From NCBI GenBank assembly GCA_017505405.1, contig JAFVPI010000090.1, positions 1-40,430 of the forward strand: a stretch of DNA of 40,430 nt. Reading direction: 5' to 3'. Shown in pieces: positions 1 through 8,554 of the stretch; positions within the stretch are counted from its first letter, which is position 1, and each line of letters starts with the position of its first letter. The DNA comes from Mogibacterium sp. (GTDB taxonomy: Bacteria > Bacillota > Clostridia > Peptostreptococcales > Anaerovoracaceae). A model generated the notes under the pieces. That model ran no database searches. It was given only the letters and a program-made list of their open reading frames with translations, and was not told the DNA's origin. The position numbers were made by a program, and so were the translations under genes.

Positions 1-819
1 AAAGAAGAACACCATCTTAGGCTTCTCCGGATCTCCCACTTCAGGAAGCACCTCGAACAGCTCCGACAGCAGATACAGCATGAATGCCGAATAAAGGCGT
101 GGCTTGTTTATCAGCGTCTCTGCGTCAAGTATATTGATGATCCCCCTTCCGTCAGGAGCCGTCAGGAAGAGGTCCCTTATATCTATAGCCGGTTCGCCGA
201 AGAAAGTGTCTGCTCCCTCGGATTCAAGCGCGACTATCGCCCTTATTATCGCTGAAGCCGACTGCTGAGGGATCAGGCCGTAGTCCATCTTGAACTCACT
301 GGAATGATCGGCGCAGTACTGTAGCGTAGCCTTCATGTCTTTTGTATCCGTGAGTATGAGTCCGAGATCGTCTGCGATCTTGAAAATGACCTGCATCAGC
401 TCAGTCTGAGTATCGTTGAGATCGAGCACCTGGCTGAAGAGCAGAGGCCCCATCTCCGATACTGTTGTGCGCAGCGGTGTTCCTTTCTGTGCATAAATAT
501 CAAAGATCGAGACCGGGAATCCGCGATAGCTGAATCCGTCTCTTATTTCAAAGCGGTCCAGTCTTTTCTGCATACCCTCACTATCGGTGCCGGGTACAGC
601 TATGCCGGCCATATCCCCTTTTACATCGGACATGAACACCGGTACTCCTATCTGCGAAAAGCTCTCAGCAAGGACCTTGAGAGTGACCGATTTTCCGGTA
701 CCTGTCGCGCCGCAGATGAAGCCATGCCTGTTGGCCTTATCCGGTCTCATGCATATCTTATCGCTAAGTGTTTCGCCGTCGCCCTTTCTGGCGAAATAAA
801 TCAATCCGTTGTCTACCAT
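1..819 (-). CDS. HerA-like (YjgR/DUF853 family) ATPase, 3' end cut by window edge
   Basis: The minus-strand frame opens at an ATG at 819, behind AAAAGGAGG, and stays open to base 1, so only the first 273 codons are present. Residues 37-44 (GATGTGKS) form a Walker A loop in the HerA/FtsK style, followed by the family-typical KVLAESF. The visible part ends in PKMVFFF, which is where the Walker B strand of this family begins; its acidic residues and the C-terminal half lie outside the window. Family knowledge: DUF853/YjgR proteins are hexameric HerA-type ATPases thought to act on DNA, but their cellular role is poorly defined. It diverges from the M16 peptidase, and the 75-bp repeats lie directly upstream, so they could be in its 5' leader. 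The family call is firm; the function is open. Confidence 0.82.
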   Translation of the reverse strand, partial: MVDNGLIYFARKGDGETLSDKICMRPDKANRHGFICGATGTGKSVTLKVLAESFSQIGVPVFMSDVKGDMAGIAVPGTDSEGMQKRLDRFEIRDGFSYRGFPVSIFDIYAQKGTPLRTTVSEMGPLLFSQVLDLNDTQTELMQVIFKIADDLGLILTDTKDMKATLQYCADHSSEFKMDYGLIPQQSASAIIRAIVALESEGADTFFGEPAIDIRDLFLTAPDGRGIINILDAETLINKPRLYSAFMLYLLSELFEVLPEVGDPEKPKMVFFF

Positions 820-864
820 TTCTGCCTCCTTTTAATGAGGTTCTTTTCTCCAGCCACTTCAATT

Positions 865-1101
865 GATGAACCATTCTATCGGAGGAGCCCAGCCTCCGGA
901 GATCAATGGTTTCATCCTTACGGCAACGCCGTTAATATCGATGAACCATTCTATCGGAGGAGCTCAGCCTCCGGAGATCAATGGTTTCATCCTTACGGCA
1001 ACGCCGTTAATATCGATGAACCATTCTATCGGAGGAGCCCAGCCTCCGTAGATCAATGGTTTCATCCTTGCGGCAACGCCGTTACTATCAATGAAACCAT
1101 T
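865..1101. repeat. Three 75-bp tandem repeats with internal hairpins
   Basis: Three head-to-tail copies begin at 865, 940 and 1015 (period exactly 75 bp), followed by a 12-bp degenerate start of a fourth copy. Copies differ at only a few bases. Each copy contains an imperfect inverted repeat (GATGAACCATT paired with AATGGTTTCATC, with an inner CGGAGG/CCTCCG helix) and a small hairpin ACGGC-AAC-GCCGT. The array fills the divergent gap between the HerA-like gene and the M16 peptidase gene. Because 75 is a multiple of three, spurious open frames run through it on both strands; I regard it as non-coding. Its role is unknown. Confidence 0.9.
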
Positions 1102-1122
1102 ATAGCATGGCATGCACTTTAA

Positions 1123-1152
1123 TTGCTCCTGATATTGGTATATCATTATAGA
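1123..1152 (+). promoter_or_regulatory. Predicted sigma-A promoter for the M16 peptidase gene
   Basis: TTGCTC at 1123-1128, an 18-bp spacer and TATAGA at 1147-1152 resemble a housekeeping promoter. It lies between the repeat array and the chosen start codon at 1216, giving a leader of about 57 nt. Confidence 0.45.
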
Positions 1153-1215
1153 GTATTTTCAGTACTGACGATGGCTTTACAGCCGTCAGAACAAATAAGC
1201 ATCGGAGAATTACAA

Positions 1216-4116
1216 ATGACAGTAAATGACAGCCTCCACGGCTTTACCGTGACCAACATCAGAGAAATAAAAGAGATCGGCGGAAGACTTGTTGAGATGA
1301 AGCACGACGCCACGGGAGCCCGTCTCGTCTGGGCGGACAACGGCGATGAGAACAAGCTCTTCTCTGTAGGATTCAGGACCCTCCCGTCAGACAGCACCGG
1401 CGTGTTCCATATCCTCGAGCACTCTGTACTCTGCGGTTCGGATAAATACCCTGTCAAGGAGCCTTTCGTGGAGCTTCTGAAGACTTCCATGAATACCTTC
1501 CTGAACGCGATGACTTTCCCGGACAAAACAGTTTACCCGGTCTCGAGCCGCATAGAGCAGGATTATCTCAATCTGATGGATGTTTATCTGGACTGTGTCT
1601 TCAGGCCTAACGTTCTGAAAGATCCGAACATCTTCTATCAGGAAGGATGGCATATTGATACTGCAGGCGATGAACCTGCTTACAAAGGTGTTGTGTTCAA
1701 CGAGATGAAAGGCGCAATGTCTGAAGTCGATTCTGTCGCGGATGAGGCCATGACGGCTCTGCTCTTCCCTGACAGCTGCTACGGCTTCATATCGGGCGGT
1801 GATCCGAAATGCATACCGGATCTTACCTATGAGTCCTTTGTTGAGCAGTATAAGAAGTATTATCATCCATCAAACGCATATTTCTATCTTGACGGCGACG
1901 TTCCTCTTGATGCAACTCTCGCAAAGATCGAGGAGTACCTTGCCTCGTATGACAGGCTAGATGACATTCCTCAGCTTGCTGTGCAGGAGCCGGTAAAGGC
2001 GGATAAAACCATCTGTTTTGCCGCGAGCAGTGAAGATGACAAGCCTCTTATCTGCTTCGGAAAGGTCATCAGCAGCTGGGAAGACAGAGATAAGATGCTT
2101 GCGCTCAGTATTATTCTGGAACAGATAGCGGACTCCAACGAGTCTCCTCTGAAGCGTGCCGTGCTTTCCTCAGGACTCGCCGAAGACATGGAAATATATG
2201 TTTCAGACGGAATAGCTCAGCCATACCTCATGATGCTGTTCCGCGGAGTAAGTGACGGAGAGAGCGCAAAGCCTGACGCTGCTTCACTCGAAAGAGTTGC
2301 CGGCCGTCTCAGATCCATAATAGAAGAAACGGTAAACAGGCTGACAGATGATGGATTCTCCAAGAGAGACCTCGAAGCTTCCGTGAATCAGACAGATTTC
2401 AGGTTCAGGCAGTATCCTGAGCCTCAGGCACTTTACAGAATGATCTCAGCATACTCCTCATGGCTCTACGGCGGAGACCCTGCCCTCTATCTCACCACGG
2501 ATTCATCGATCGCCAGGATGCGTTCCATGATCGGCAACGGAGAAATGGAAGATATCGCAAGAGAAATATTGGCAGATACATCCATGCTTTCGACCATCAT
2601 ACTCATGCCTGACAGCGGTTATGCAGAAAAGGAAGCCGCTGAGGAAGCTGAGCGTGTAAAAGCTGCTGTAGAAGCGCTGGACGGACCGGGCAGGGAAAAG
2701 CTCGAAGAGCTCAACAGAAAACTGCTCGAGTGGCAGCAGACCGATGACAGCGAGGAGGATCTTGCGACCATACCTCAGCTCGACCTTGCGGATATCGATG
2801 CGATGCCTCAGCTGATACCGACCGAAGAAAAAGACGTGTGCGGAGCAAAGGTGCTGTTCCATCAGCTGCCGGCGAACGGGATCGTGCATATCAATGCATA
2901 CTTCCCTGTCACTCAGCTGTCATTGCCGGAGCTGCCTGCAGCTGCGCTCATCACGGAATTCTTCAAGGATCTTCCGACTGAAAAATATGATGTTCTTTCG
3001 CTGCAGAACGAGATCCGTATGTATATCGGCGGTATCTCATTCGGACTCGATATCCTTGCGAAGGACAGCGACAGCAGCGAATGCACGCCATGCATCAGAG
3101 TCAGGGCTTCAGTACTCGCAGATAAGCTTCCTGAAGCTGAGAAGCTCATAGCCGGGATCCTGACAGAAACAAAGTTCGGCGACAAAGCCATGATGCGCGA
3201 GCTTGTAACTCAGATCGATGAGGATTCCAAGCGGACAGCAATGGCTAACGGGCACCGTCTTGGTCTCTCTGAAGCAAGATCGCACTGGTCGGCAAGAGAT
3301 GCCGCAGCGGAAGCTGTAAACGGCTACAGCTTTCTGCAATACATGCATGGCATGAGCAATGCTTCAGATGAAGAGCTCGATTCATTCACATCCTTTGCAG
3401 AGGAAGTGATCAGAAAGAGCATATGCAGGCAGAACGCCATCATTGGCGTGACAGCAGACAGCTGTCCTGATCTTTCAGGCTTCATGGAAATGCTCCCTGA
3501 AGGAGAAGCGATGCCTGAGAAAGTCCATTATGAGTCTGCGCTGCCGCGGCGCATGGGCATAGAAATACCTGCTGCCGTCTCGTTCGCCGTCACATCATAC
3601 GATCTGAAGTACGATGGCCACAAAATGAACGGAAACTATCAGGTGGCAGCCAACATCATCTCACTCTCCCACCTCTGGAACAGCATCAGAGTACAGGGCG
3701 GAGCATATGGAGCTTCAATGGCCGCAGGCAGAACAGGCAGTCTCTTCTGCCACACGTACAGGGATCCGAGTCCGGGCCGCTCACTGGGAGTTTTCAAAAC
3801 AACATCTGACTTCCTGACTGCTTTCGCAGCTGATGAAAACCTGGATATAGACGGTTTCATTATTTCGACCATTGCTTCTACGGAGCCGCTGCTCTCTCCT
3901 GCTGCGAAAGGCAGAGCGGCAGACGATTTCTATCTCTCGGGCTTTACAGATGAGGACAGAATCAGGATCCGCCGGGAGATCCTCAATACAAAAGCCGGCG
4001 ATCTTGCCGGCCTGAGCAACGCGCTGAAGGATATGGCAGACAAAGGCACCGTCTGCGTGGTCGGTCCTAAGTCAGCTCTTGAAGCATGTGAGGATCTGGA
4101 GATATTTGCTCTATAA
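1216..4116 (+). CDS. M16C-family zinc metallopeptidase (presequence protease / insulinase type)
   Basis: This 966-residue protein has the inverted zinc site HILEH at residues 65-69 and a downstream FNEMKG whose Glu (about residue 163) is the expected third zinc ligand. The later RVQGGAYG segment matches the substrate-binding Arg/Tyr region of the C-terminal M16 half. Length matches single-chain M16C proteases related to PreP and clostridial insulinase-family proteins, which degrade peptides inside a closed chamber. No signal peptide is seen, so it is probably cytosolic. I chose the ATG at 1216 because GGAGA precedes it by 7 nt; an in-frame ATG at 1123 would add 31 residues that look unlike the family and overlap the promoter. 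It is monocistronic, with a terminator at 4156-4190. The substrate is unknown. Confidence 0.9.
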   Translation: MTVNDSLHGFTVTNIREIKEIGGRLVEMKHDATGARLVWADNGDENKLFSVGFRTLPSDSTGVFHILEHSVLCGSDKYPVKEPFVELLKTSMNTFLNAMTFPDKTVYPVSSRIEQDYLNLMDVYLDCVFRPNVLKDPNIFYQEGWHIDTAGDEPAYKGVVFNEMKGAMSEVDSVADEAMTALLFPDSCYGFISGGDPKCIPDLTYESFVEQYKKYYHPSNAYFYLDGDVPLDATLAKIEEYLASYDRLDDIPQLAVQEPVKADKTICFAASSEDDKPLICFGKVISSWEDRDKMLALSIILEQIADSNESPLKRAVLSSGLAEDMEIYVSDGIAQPYLMMLFRGVSDGESAKPDAASLERVAGRLRSIIEETVNRLTDDGFSKRDLEASVNQTDFRFRQYPEPQALYRMISAYSSWLYGGDPALYLTTDSSIARMRSMIGNGEMEDIAREILADTSMLSTIILMPDSGYAEKEAAEEAERVKAAVEALDGPGREKLEELNRKLLEWQQTDDSEEDLATIPQLDLADIDAMPQLIPTEEKDVCGAKVLFHQLPANGIVHINAYFPVTQLSLPELPAAALITEFFKDLPTEKYDVLSLQNEIRMYIGGISFGLDILAKDSDSSECTPCIRVRASVLADKLPEAEKLIAGILTETKFGDKAMMRELVTQIDEDSKRTAMANGHRLGLSEARSHWSARDAAAEAVNGYSFLQYMHGMSNASDEELDSFTSFAEEVIRKSICRQNAIIGVTADSCPDLSGFMEMLPEGEAMPEKVHYESALPRRMGIEIPAAVSFAVTSYDLKYDGHKMNGNYQVAANIISLSHLWNSIRVQGGAYGASMAAGRTGSLFCHTYRDPSPGRSLGVFKTTSDFLTAFAADENLDIDGFIISTIASTEPLLSPAAKGRAADDFYLSGFTDEDRIRIRREILNTKAGDLAGLSNALKDMADKGTVCVVGPKSALEACEDLEIFAL

Positions 4117-4155
4117 TTAATCAAAACACATCCCCTTATTGAGGTGTTCTGATAA

Positions 4156-4190
4156 AACAGGGGTCTGCCGGCAGCAGGCCCCTGTTTTTT
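4156..4190 (+). terminator. Rho-independent terminator after the M16 peptidase gene
   Basis: AACAGGGG (4156-4163) pairs with CCCCTGTT (4179-4186) and is followed by a run of Ts to 4190. It lies between convergent genes; four As on the other side make it at best a weak terminator for the minus strand. Confidence 0.85.
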
Positions 4191-4221
4191 GCATGTCAGT
4201 TTTCTTTTTTCTGAAGTATCT

Positions 4222-5847
4222 TTAGCAACCACAGTCGAATGGACTTTCTTCTACGAATTTATATTTATACTTGAACTCCGATGCATAGTTGCCATACCCC
4301 GGAATATATTTCCCGTCATATTCGCCATGCGGGAACATGAAGTGATTCAGAGTACCGTCAGCATTTACCATATAGCCCGGAGCAGCATTCATTTCTCCCG
4401 GAGAATCAAAAGTCAGGTCTCTGCCGTGATTCTGGCAGATCCAGTCAGGACTGCCGGTAGTCCAGTATGTTTCCTTGATGCTCTCCCAGGTATCGCTTCC
4501 CTTTTTTGCAGTGCCATTCATGGCCATTGCAAGAGGCATGGCAGGATCGACTTCGACCCAGCCGTAACCAGGAAGGAAGAACTCAGCTCTGCAATTCTGT
4601 CCGAGTTTTGACGGATCCTCAAATATCTTGTATCCGAACGATTCCCTTGCAGGGATGCCTTCTGCATTGCACATTGCTACGAAAATGGAATTGATATCGA
4701 TGCACGATCCGGCTACCTTATCTTTTGAAGACAGTATGGCTACAACATCCCCAAGCTCTCTGTTTGGCATGGTCTTGTCACGGGTGATATTATCACATAT
4801 CCATAAGTAGATCGCATGAGCCTTGTCATATACAGTCTCAGCATTTGCTGTTACTTCGTCTGCTTTCTTCTTGACCACTCCGCTCGTCAAGGATCCGCTG
4901 TACTCAGTCCTCTGCAGCCATACCGCTATTTCTTTATTTCCTGTATCGACATTACCTCTTTCCATGGATCTGAGATCTTTTCCGTGAGTAACAGCCCTTC
5001 TGTAAATGTGGAATGACAGTGTCGCTACGCGGTCTTCAGGTGCGACATCCGGTCCCCATTCTATGTAATAAGCCTGGGCTCCTGAAGAATCTTTAATGAT
5101 TTTTTCACGGGCCGCGCTTTTTGCTTCATACTTAACGTCCGTTATCGTCTGATTATCATCCGAGACAGGCACCTGGAACCATGCTTTCAGCGGCTTCCCG
5201 GCAGGATACCTTTCTCCGTCTGTCATATCTATCGATACTGTTAAAACACCGGCTTTAGCAGCAACTACAGTTATGTCTACGGAAGCTTTTATACCTGAAT
5301 CCTTGTTATATGTCGCTGTTATGGTTGCCGTTCCGGGACTGTTACCCATCACGGCGCCTGTGCTGTATACATCAGCAACAGCAGAGTCACTGGATGAAAA
5401 TGTCACATCATCACTTGAAATATCCCCTGTGACCGTAACTGTGCAGGCTTCACCAATACCAATAACACCTTTGCTGCTGGTGAGGTTTATAGTTTTCTTC
5501 GCCTCTTCCTTTGGCTTTTTTGCTACAGTTATTTTAATTTTTTTGGTGCTTTTGCCTTTTTTTGCCTTTACATAAACAGTCCCCGGTTTAAGCCCTTTGA
5601 CAACGACAGTCTTTTTCTTGACCTTAGTCAGCTTTGCTATTTTTTTCTTTGATACTGACCATTTCACGTTCTTGTTGGCTGTAAGCTTTACTGTCTGACC
5701 AACATATATCTTGTTTTTCTCCGCAGTGACTTTCAGCTTAGTGGCTGCATTGACGCTCTCAGTACTTGCCAGCATCGATACGATCAAAAAAACTACAGTT
5801 ACTGCAATGGATATAAAGCGTTTGGATTTCGGCTTACTATACAGCAT
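4222..5847 (-). CDS. Secreted protein: signal peptide, two Ig-like (Big_2-type) domains, transglutaminase-like domain with His to Asn
   Basis: A 541-residue exported protein. Residues 1-34 form a signal peptide (likely cleaved after VNA). Residues about 36-110 are a very lysine-rich Big_2-like domain, about 118-197 a second Ig-like domain. Residues about 335-440 carry a transglutaminase-like fold: GSCIDINSIF (Cys382), GIPAR, then NCRAEFFLPGYGWVEVDPA. In most relatives I know the second motif reads HCRAE; here residue 418 is Asn, encoded AAT, while Cys382 and Asp434 are kept. The chain ends in CGC. No LPXTG anchor is visible, so it is probably secreted or held through the basic domain. The start at 5847 has AAGGAG upstream. 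Family members include proteases and cross-linkers; with the His missing, this may bind rather than catalyse. Confidence 0.8.
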   Translation of the reverse strand: MLYSKPKSKRFISIAVTVVFLIVSMLASTESVNAATKLKVTAEKNKIYVGQTVKLTANKNVKWSVSKKKIAKLTKVKKKTVVVKGLKPGTVYVKAKKGKSTKKIKITVAKKPKEEAKKTINLTSSKGVIGIGEACTVTVTGDISSDDVTFSSSDSAVADVYSTGAVMGNSPGTATITATYNKDSGIKASVDITVVAAKAGVLTVSIDMTDGERYPAGKPLKAWFQVPVSDDNQTITDVKYEAKSAAREKIIKDSSGAQAYYIEWGPDVAPEDRVATLSFHIYRRAVTHGKDLRSMERGNVDTGNKEIAVWLQRTEYSGSLTSGVVKKKADEVTANAETVYDKAHAIYLWICDNITRDKTMPNRELGDVVAILSSKDKVAGSCIDINSIFVAMCNAEGIPARESFGYKIFEDPSKLGQNCRAEFFLPGYGWVEVDPAMPLAMAMNGTAKKGSDTWESIKETYWTTGSPDWICQNHGRDLTFDSPGEMNAAPGYMVNADGTLNHFMFPHGEYDGKYIPGYGNYASEFKYKYKFVEESPFDCGC

Positions 5848-5883
5848 ACTTTACTCCTTAACTATCCCGGTTTTGCATTTCTG

Positions 5884-5925
5884 GAATAAAAGCGATGATC
5901 ACAAAATCATGTCTGCGATCATCGC
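5884..5925 (-). terminator. Terminator between the rhodanese and Big_2/transglutaminase genes
   Basis: On the minus strand a 12-bp stem (plus-strand arms 5892-5903 and 5914-5925, one G-U) is followed by TTTTATT. It follows the rhodanese stop at 5975 and ends under 40 bp before the next start codon at 5847, leaving little room for a separate promoter. Confidence 0.7.
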
Positions 5926-5974
5926 CTTAAATCGTCCTGTATAAATACTGTTCCCCTAAAAGAACTGTACTTAC

Positions 5975-6577
5975 TTATTCAACACCTGTTCCCTCGATAG
6001 GGTAATTTGCATCTACCCATGCGGAGATGCCGCCGGCATAACGATATACGTTCTTATAACCTTTCTTCTTGAGGTACATAGCTGCCTGATGTGAACGCTG
6101 GCACTTTGTGAATCCGCAGTAAACTACGACTTTCTTTTTCTTGTTTCCCTTGGTTGCCTTCTTAACTACCTTGAGGAGGTTCTTCTTTTCGGCTGCTGTC
6201 ATCAGGAAAGCCGGGCCCTTTGAACCGTCTTCGCCGCCTGCAGTTGCCTGTACAGCACCAAGAATATGACGCTGATTATACCAGCCTACCGGCATTGTAT
6301 CGACAACAACTGCCGATTTTTTATTAACCCAGCCCATAAGAGTCTTTGTATCAACCAGTTTGTATTTACCCTTCGTTGTCTGCTCATAGAGGTCCATTGC
6401 AAATCTCTCTGCATCAACTTCGTTCTTAAGGGTTGGTACGCTCTGTACTTTAGCACTATTTGCGATCGCATCTCTGGTCTTATCTGTAGGCAGACCAGAA
6501 GCAGCAAATACAGAGAATGCTCCGAAAATCATTGCAAATGCAAGTAAAAGAGCTATTATTGTACTTTTTCTCTTCAT
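5975..6577 (-). CDS. Exported single-domain rhodanese-like protein
   Basis: A 200-residue protein with a signal peptide (residues 1-25, cleavage after VFA). The rhodanese fold is shown by VVVDTMP (residues 90-96), the RHILGAV element (103-109), and the active-site loop YCGFTKCQRS with the expected catalytic Cys154 and a second cysteine at 159. GGISAW (182-187) is the typical C-terminal element. Family role: sulfur transfer, redox or oxyanion handling through a cysteine persulfide; here it would act outside the membrane. The loop has the usual length for sulfurtransferases. AAAGGATGA precedes the ATG at 6577. It is followed by the Big_2/transglutaminase gene on the same strand, and both have a terminator-like hairpin directly upstream. 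The natural substrate is unknown. Confidence 0.87.
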   Translation of the reverse strand: MKRKSTIIALLLAFAMIFGAFSVFAASGLPTDKTRDAIANSAKVQSVPTLKNEVDAERFAMDLYEQTTKGKYKLVDTKTLMGWVNKKSAVVVDTMPVGWYNQRHILGAVQATAGGEDGSKGPAFLMTAAEKKNLLKVVKKATKGNKKKKVVVYCGFTKCQRSHQAAMYLKKKGYKNVYRYAGGISAWVDANYPIEGTGVE

Positions 6578-6595
6578 AGCAACTCATCCTTTCTT

Positions 6596-6633
6596 AAAAA
6601 AAAACCGAATCAACGTTAATTACCGTTAATCCG
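6596..6633 (-). terminator. Terminator-like hairpin directly upstream of the rhodanese gene
   Basis: On the minus strand CGGATTAACG (plus 6624-6633) pairs over 10 bp with CGTTGATTCG (plus 6606-6615; two G-U pairs) and is followed by GG and nine Ts. It may end the PAP2 transcript. However, it lies between a candidate promoter at 6663-6671 and the rhodanese start at 6577, so it could also be an attenuator. Confidence 0.75.
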
Positions 6634-6662
6634 ATTTTAGCAATTATGAAAGGCTGCTTCAA

Positions 6663-6671
6663 TTATATCAG
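6663..6671 (-). promoter_or_regulatory. Extended -10 promoter candidate for the rhodanese gene
   Basis: The minus strand reads TGATATAAT, a perfect extended -10 element, about 85 bp before the rhodanese start. No good -35 box is seen at the usual distance. If used, the transcript would begin just before the terminator-like hairpin. Confidence 0.4.
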
Positions 6672-6771
6672 GGCAACCGTGTTATCGTTACTTTCAATAA
6701 AGGTAGTTTGTTGTATCAAATTTAACTATTGATCGTTTGAAAGGTCTTAAACCATGCTTTATTCAGTTATT

Positions 6772-7515
6772 TCAGTGCTTAGGCTTGTAGCCTCTCGTTG
6801 ATTCCGGAGCAGCAGTTTTGCGCCTGCCGGCCTGCCTGTTATCATAGGCAAACTCGAGGTCAGGATCTGTCTTCTTTCTTCCCCCGCCCGAAACAACAGC
6901 TGCAAAGAGGAACAGCAGTGTAGCGCTGAGCAGGATGCCTCCGATGATATCGGTGAACCAGTGGACTCCGCAATACAGTCTGCCTCCTATCGTTACCAGC
7001 GTGATCACGAAGCAGAGCACCCTTACGAGCACACCGAGCCCCTTGCTGAAATACTTATCGGAGACTATCATCACGGCGATCATTACTGTCATGATAAGCA
7101 TCGTATGCGATGACGGGAATGACGCCTCAGGCGCTGTCTCGCCGGGCATTACAATAGGTCTGTAATTGATTATGTATTTCTCAAAGAATACGTAGCATCC
7201 TATTACGGCTATGAACAGCCCTCCGAGCGCCCATATCTCCCTGTCGACTTTCAGCAGGCTCCTGCGCTTTATCATCTGTACGAAACCGGCAACAGCAAAC
7301 ATCCCGCATACCGCTATGGCTCCATAACCGATGTAATCCGTTATGTCATACCAGATCATATTGACACCGGTAAACTCGTGAACAAACTGATTGATATGCG
7401 AAAAGCCTACTTCAGTCCCGGCAGGCCCTATCGCCGCTACATCATAAATCCCGAGGAGCATAATGAGCCCCGCAAACAGGGCACCCGTAATGACAGCACC
7501 TATGACTCTTTTCAT
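6772..7515 (-). CDS. PAP2-superfamily membrane phosphatase
   Basis: A 247-residue integral membrane protein with the three PAP2 motifs in order: KYIINYRP (residues 113-120), PSSHT (134-138, His137) and GRLYCGVHWFTD (178-189, His185 nucleophile and Asp189). About five to six hydrophobic helices surround them. Members dephosphorylate lipid phosphates such as phosphatidylglycerol phosphate, phosphatidic acid or undecaprenyl diphosphate at the outer face of the membrane; the exact substrate cannot be told here. The C-terminal 40 residues are polar, basic and probably cytosolic. It lies 27 bp downstream of the MscS gene, so the two are probably co-transcribed. The Shine-Dalgarno (AAAAGG) is weak, in keeping with expression as a second gene. 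Confidence 0.9.
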   Translation of the reverse strand: MKRVIGAVITGALFAGLIMLLGIYDVAAIGPAGTEVGFSHINQFVHEFTGVNMIWYDITDYIGYGAIAVCGMFAVAGFVQMIKRRSLLKVDREIWALGGLFIAVIGCYVFFEKYIINYRPIVMPGETAPEASFPSSHTMLIMTVMIAVMIVSDKYFSKGLGVLVRVLCFVITLVTIGGRLYCGVHWFTDIIGGILLSATLLFLFAAVVSGGGRKKTDPDLEFAYDNRQAGRRKTAAPESTRGYKPKH

Positions 7516-7542
7516 CTGAATGCCTTTTACCTTTCTCTGAAA

Positions 7543-8361
7543 TTATTTGCTTACGCTTATAGGTGTTGAAGGTCTTGCGATACCATTTTCGTTGAGCGCT
7601 GCAGGTATCTCCTTCATCAGCACCGTGAACTCATCCCAGTAATTCGAAGTCTTCACCCAGACTCTGACGGTATATGTAAGTCCTCCCGGAACTCCTGCGG
7701 TTATCAGCACCTGAGGAGCCGGATTGTCGAGGACCCACTCAGTTTTATCGATAACATCAGCAAGGATCTTCTCTACCTTATCTGCATCTTCCGAGCCGGC
7801 AACATCAAAGTTGAGGTCTACTCTTCTCAGTTCCTCTGCCGTTGCGTTGCAGATGGTCGAGTTCATCAGATTGCCGTTCGGTACGGATATCCTACGGTTA
7901 TCCAGGGTTGTCAGAACGGTGTAAACGAGCGATATGTTTCTGACTGTTCCCTCTTCTCCGCCGGCAACAATGTAATCACCTACATTGAACGGACGGAATA
8001 TAAGGAGCATAATGCCTCCCGCGATGTTTGCGAGAGCTCCCTGCAAAGCCATGCCGATCGCTACTCCCACAGAAGCGATCGCTGCGATCACAGATGACAT
8101 CGGAACGCCCAGAAGAGCGATTATCGATACCACGAGTATTACATAAAGGGCTGCTTTTACAAAAGTCCTGATATAACCTGCGGCTGTCGGATCTATGGAC
8201 TTCAGGGCTTTCATTCTTTCCATGCCCTTTATGATCCTTTTGATGATAAAGCTGCCGATCAAATAAACAATGACAGCCAGAACCAGTTTCAAACCGATAT
8301 CAATGGCTCCGTCTGTCACCTTATCAAGAAGTTTTCCAACATTGTAAATACTTGCTTCCAT
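7543..8361 (-). CDS. Small-conductance mechanosensitive channel (MscS family)
   Basis: A 272-residue protein with the minimal MscS layout: helices at about 20-42, 68-88 and 93-125, the last being the Gly/Ala-rich pore helix (VGVAIGMALQGALANIAGG), then the beta domain entry RPFNVGDYI and a cytosolic vestibule domain. Its role is to release solutes on hypo-osmotic shock. I place the start at the ATG at 8361, 8 nt after GAAGGG; an in-frame TTG two codons upstream would sit too close to that site. It is followed after 27 bp by the PAP2 gene. A candidate promoter lies at 8405-8434. Nothing unusual in length or motif. Confidence 0.92.
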   Translation of the reverse strand: MEASIYNVGKLLDKVTDGAIDIGLKLVLAVIVYLIGSFIIKRIIKGMERMKALKSIDPTAAGYIRTFVKAALYVILVVSIIALLGVPMSSVIAAIASVGVAIGMALQGALANIAGGIMLLIFRPFNVGDYIVAGGEEGTVRNISLVYTVLTTLDNRRISVPNGNLMNSTICNATAEELRRVDLNFDVAGSEDADKVEKILADVIDKTEWVLDNPAPQVLITAGVPGGLTYTVRVWVKTSNYWDEFTVLMKEIPAALNENGIARPSTPISVSK

Positions 8362-8404
8362 TTTCAAATCCCTTCTTTAATTTATGTTTTTCATTAACTC
8401 TTAA

Positions 8405-8434
8405 ATAATAACACTCTGAGCATGATGTGTCCAA
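8405..8434 (-). promoter_or_regulatory. Predicted promoter for the mscS-PAP2 operon
   Basis: On the minus strand TTGGAC, an 18-bp spacer and TATTAT. It diverges from the tagD promoter in the same 190-bp gap. Confidence 0.45.
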
Positions 8435-8482
8435 TGAGGCAGCCGCCTTCTTTCTTCCTTTTTCCTTCCGTATGTGTGTGAA

Positions 8483-8512
8483 TTGCCATGTACCTGCCTG
8501 CAATGATACAAT
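8483..8512 (+). promoter_or_regulatory. Predicted promoter for tagD
   Basis: TTGCCA (8483-8488), an 18-bp spacer and TACAAT (8507-8512) preceded by TG, an extended -10. The transcript would have a leader of about 35 nt. Confidence 0.6.
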
Positions 8513-8554
8513 ACATTCACAGAACATAAACAACTCAGGTGAACGGAGTATAGA

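Noticed and set aside
865-1101. CRISPR array
   Set aside because: The whole 75-bp unit repeats with no variable spacers.
724-1146. Open reading frames on both strands through the 75-bp repeats, giving repeat-containing peptides
   Set aside because: A 75-bp period is a multiple of three, so frames stay open by construction. They have no ribosome site, overlap the HerA-like gene or the M16 promoter, and both strands are open at once.
1123-1215. Upstream ATG for the M16 peptidase, adding 31 residues
   Set aside because: It overlaps the predicted promoter, has no Shine-Dalgarno and the extra residues do not look like the family; the ATG at 1216 has GGAGA.
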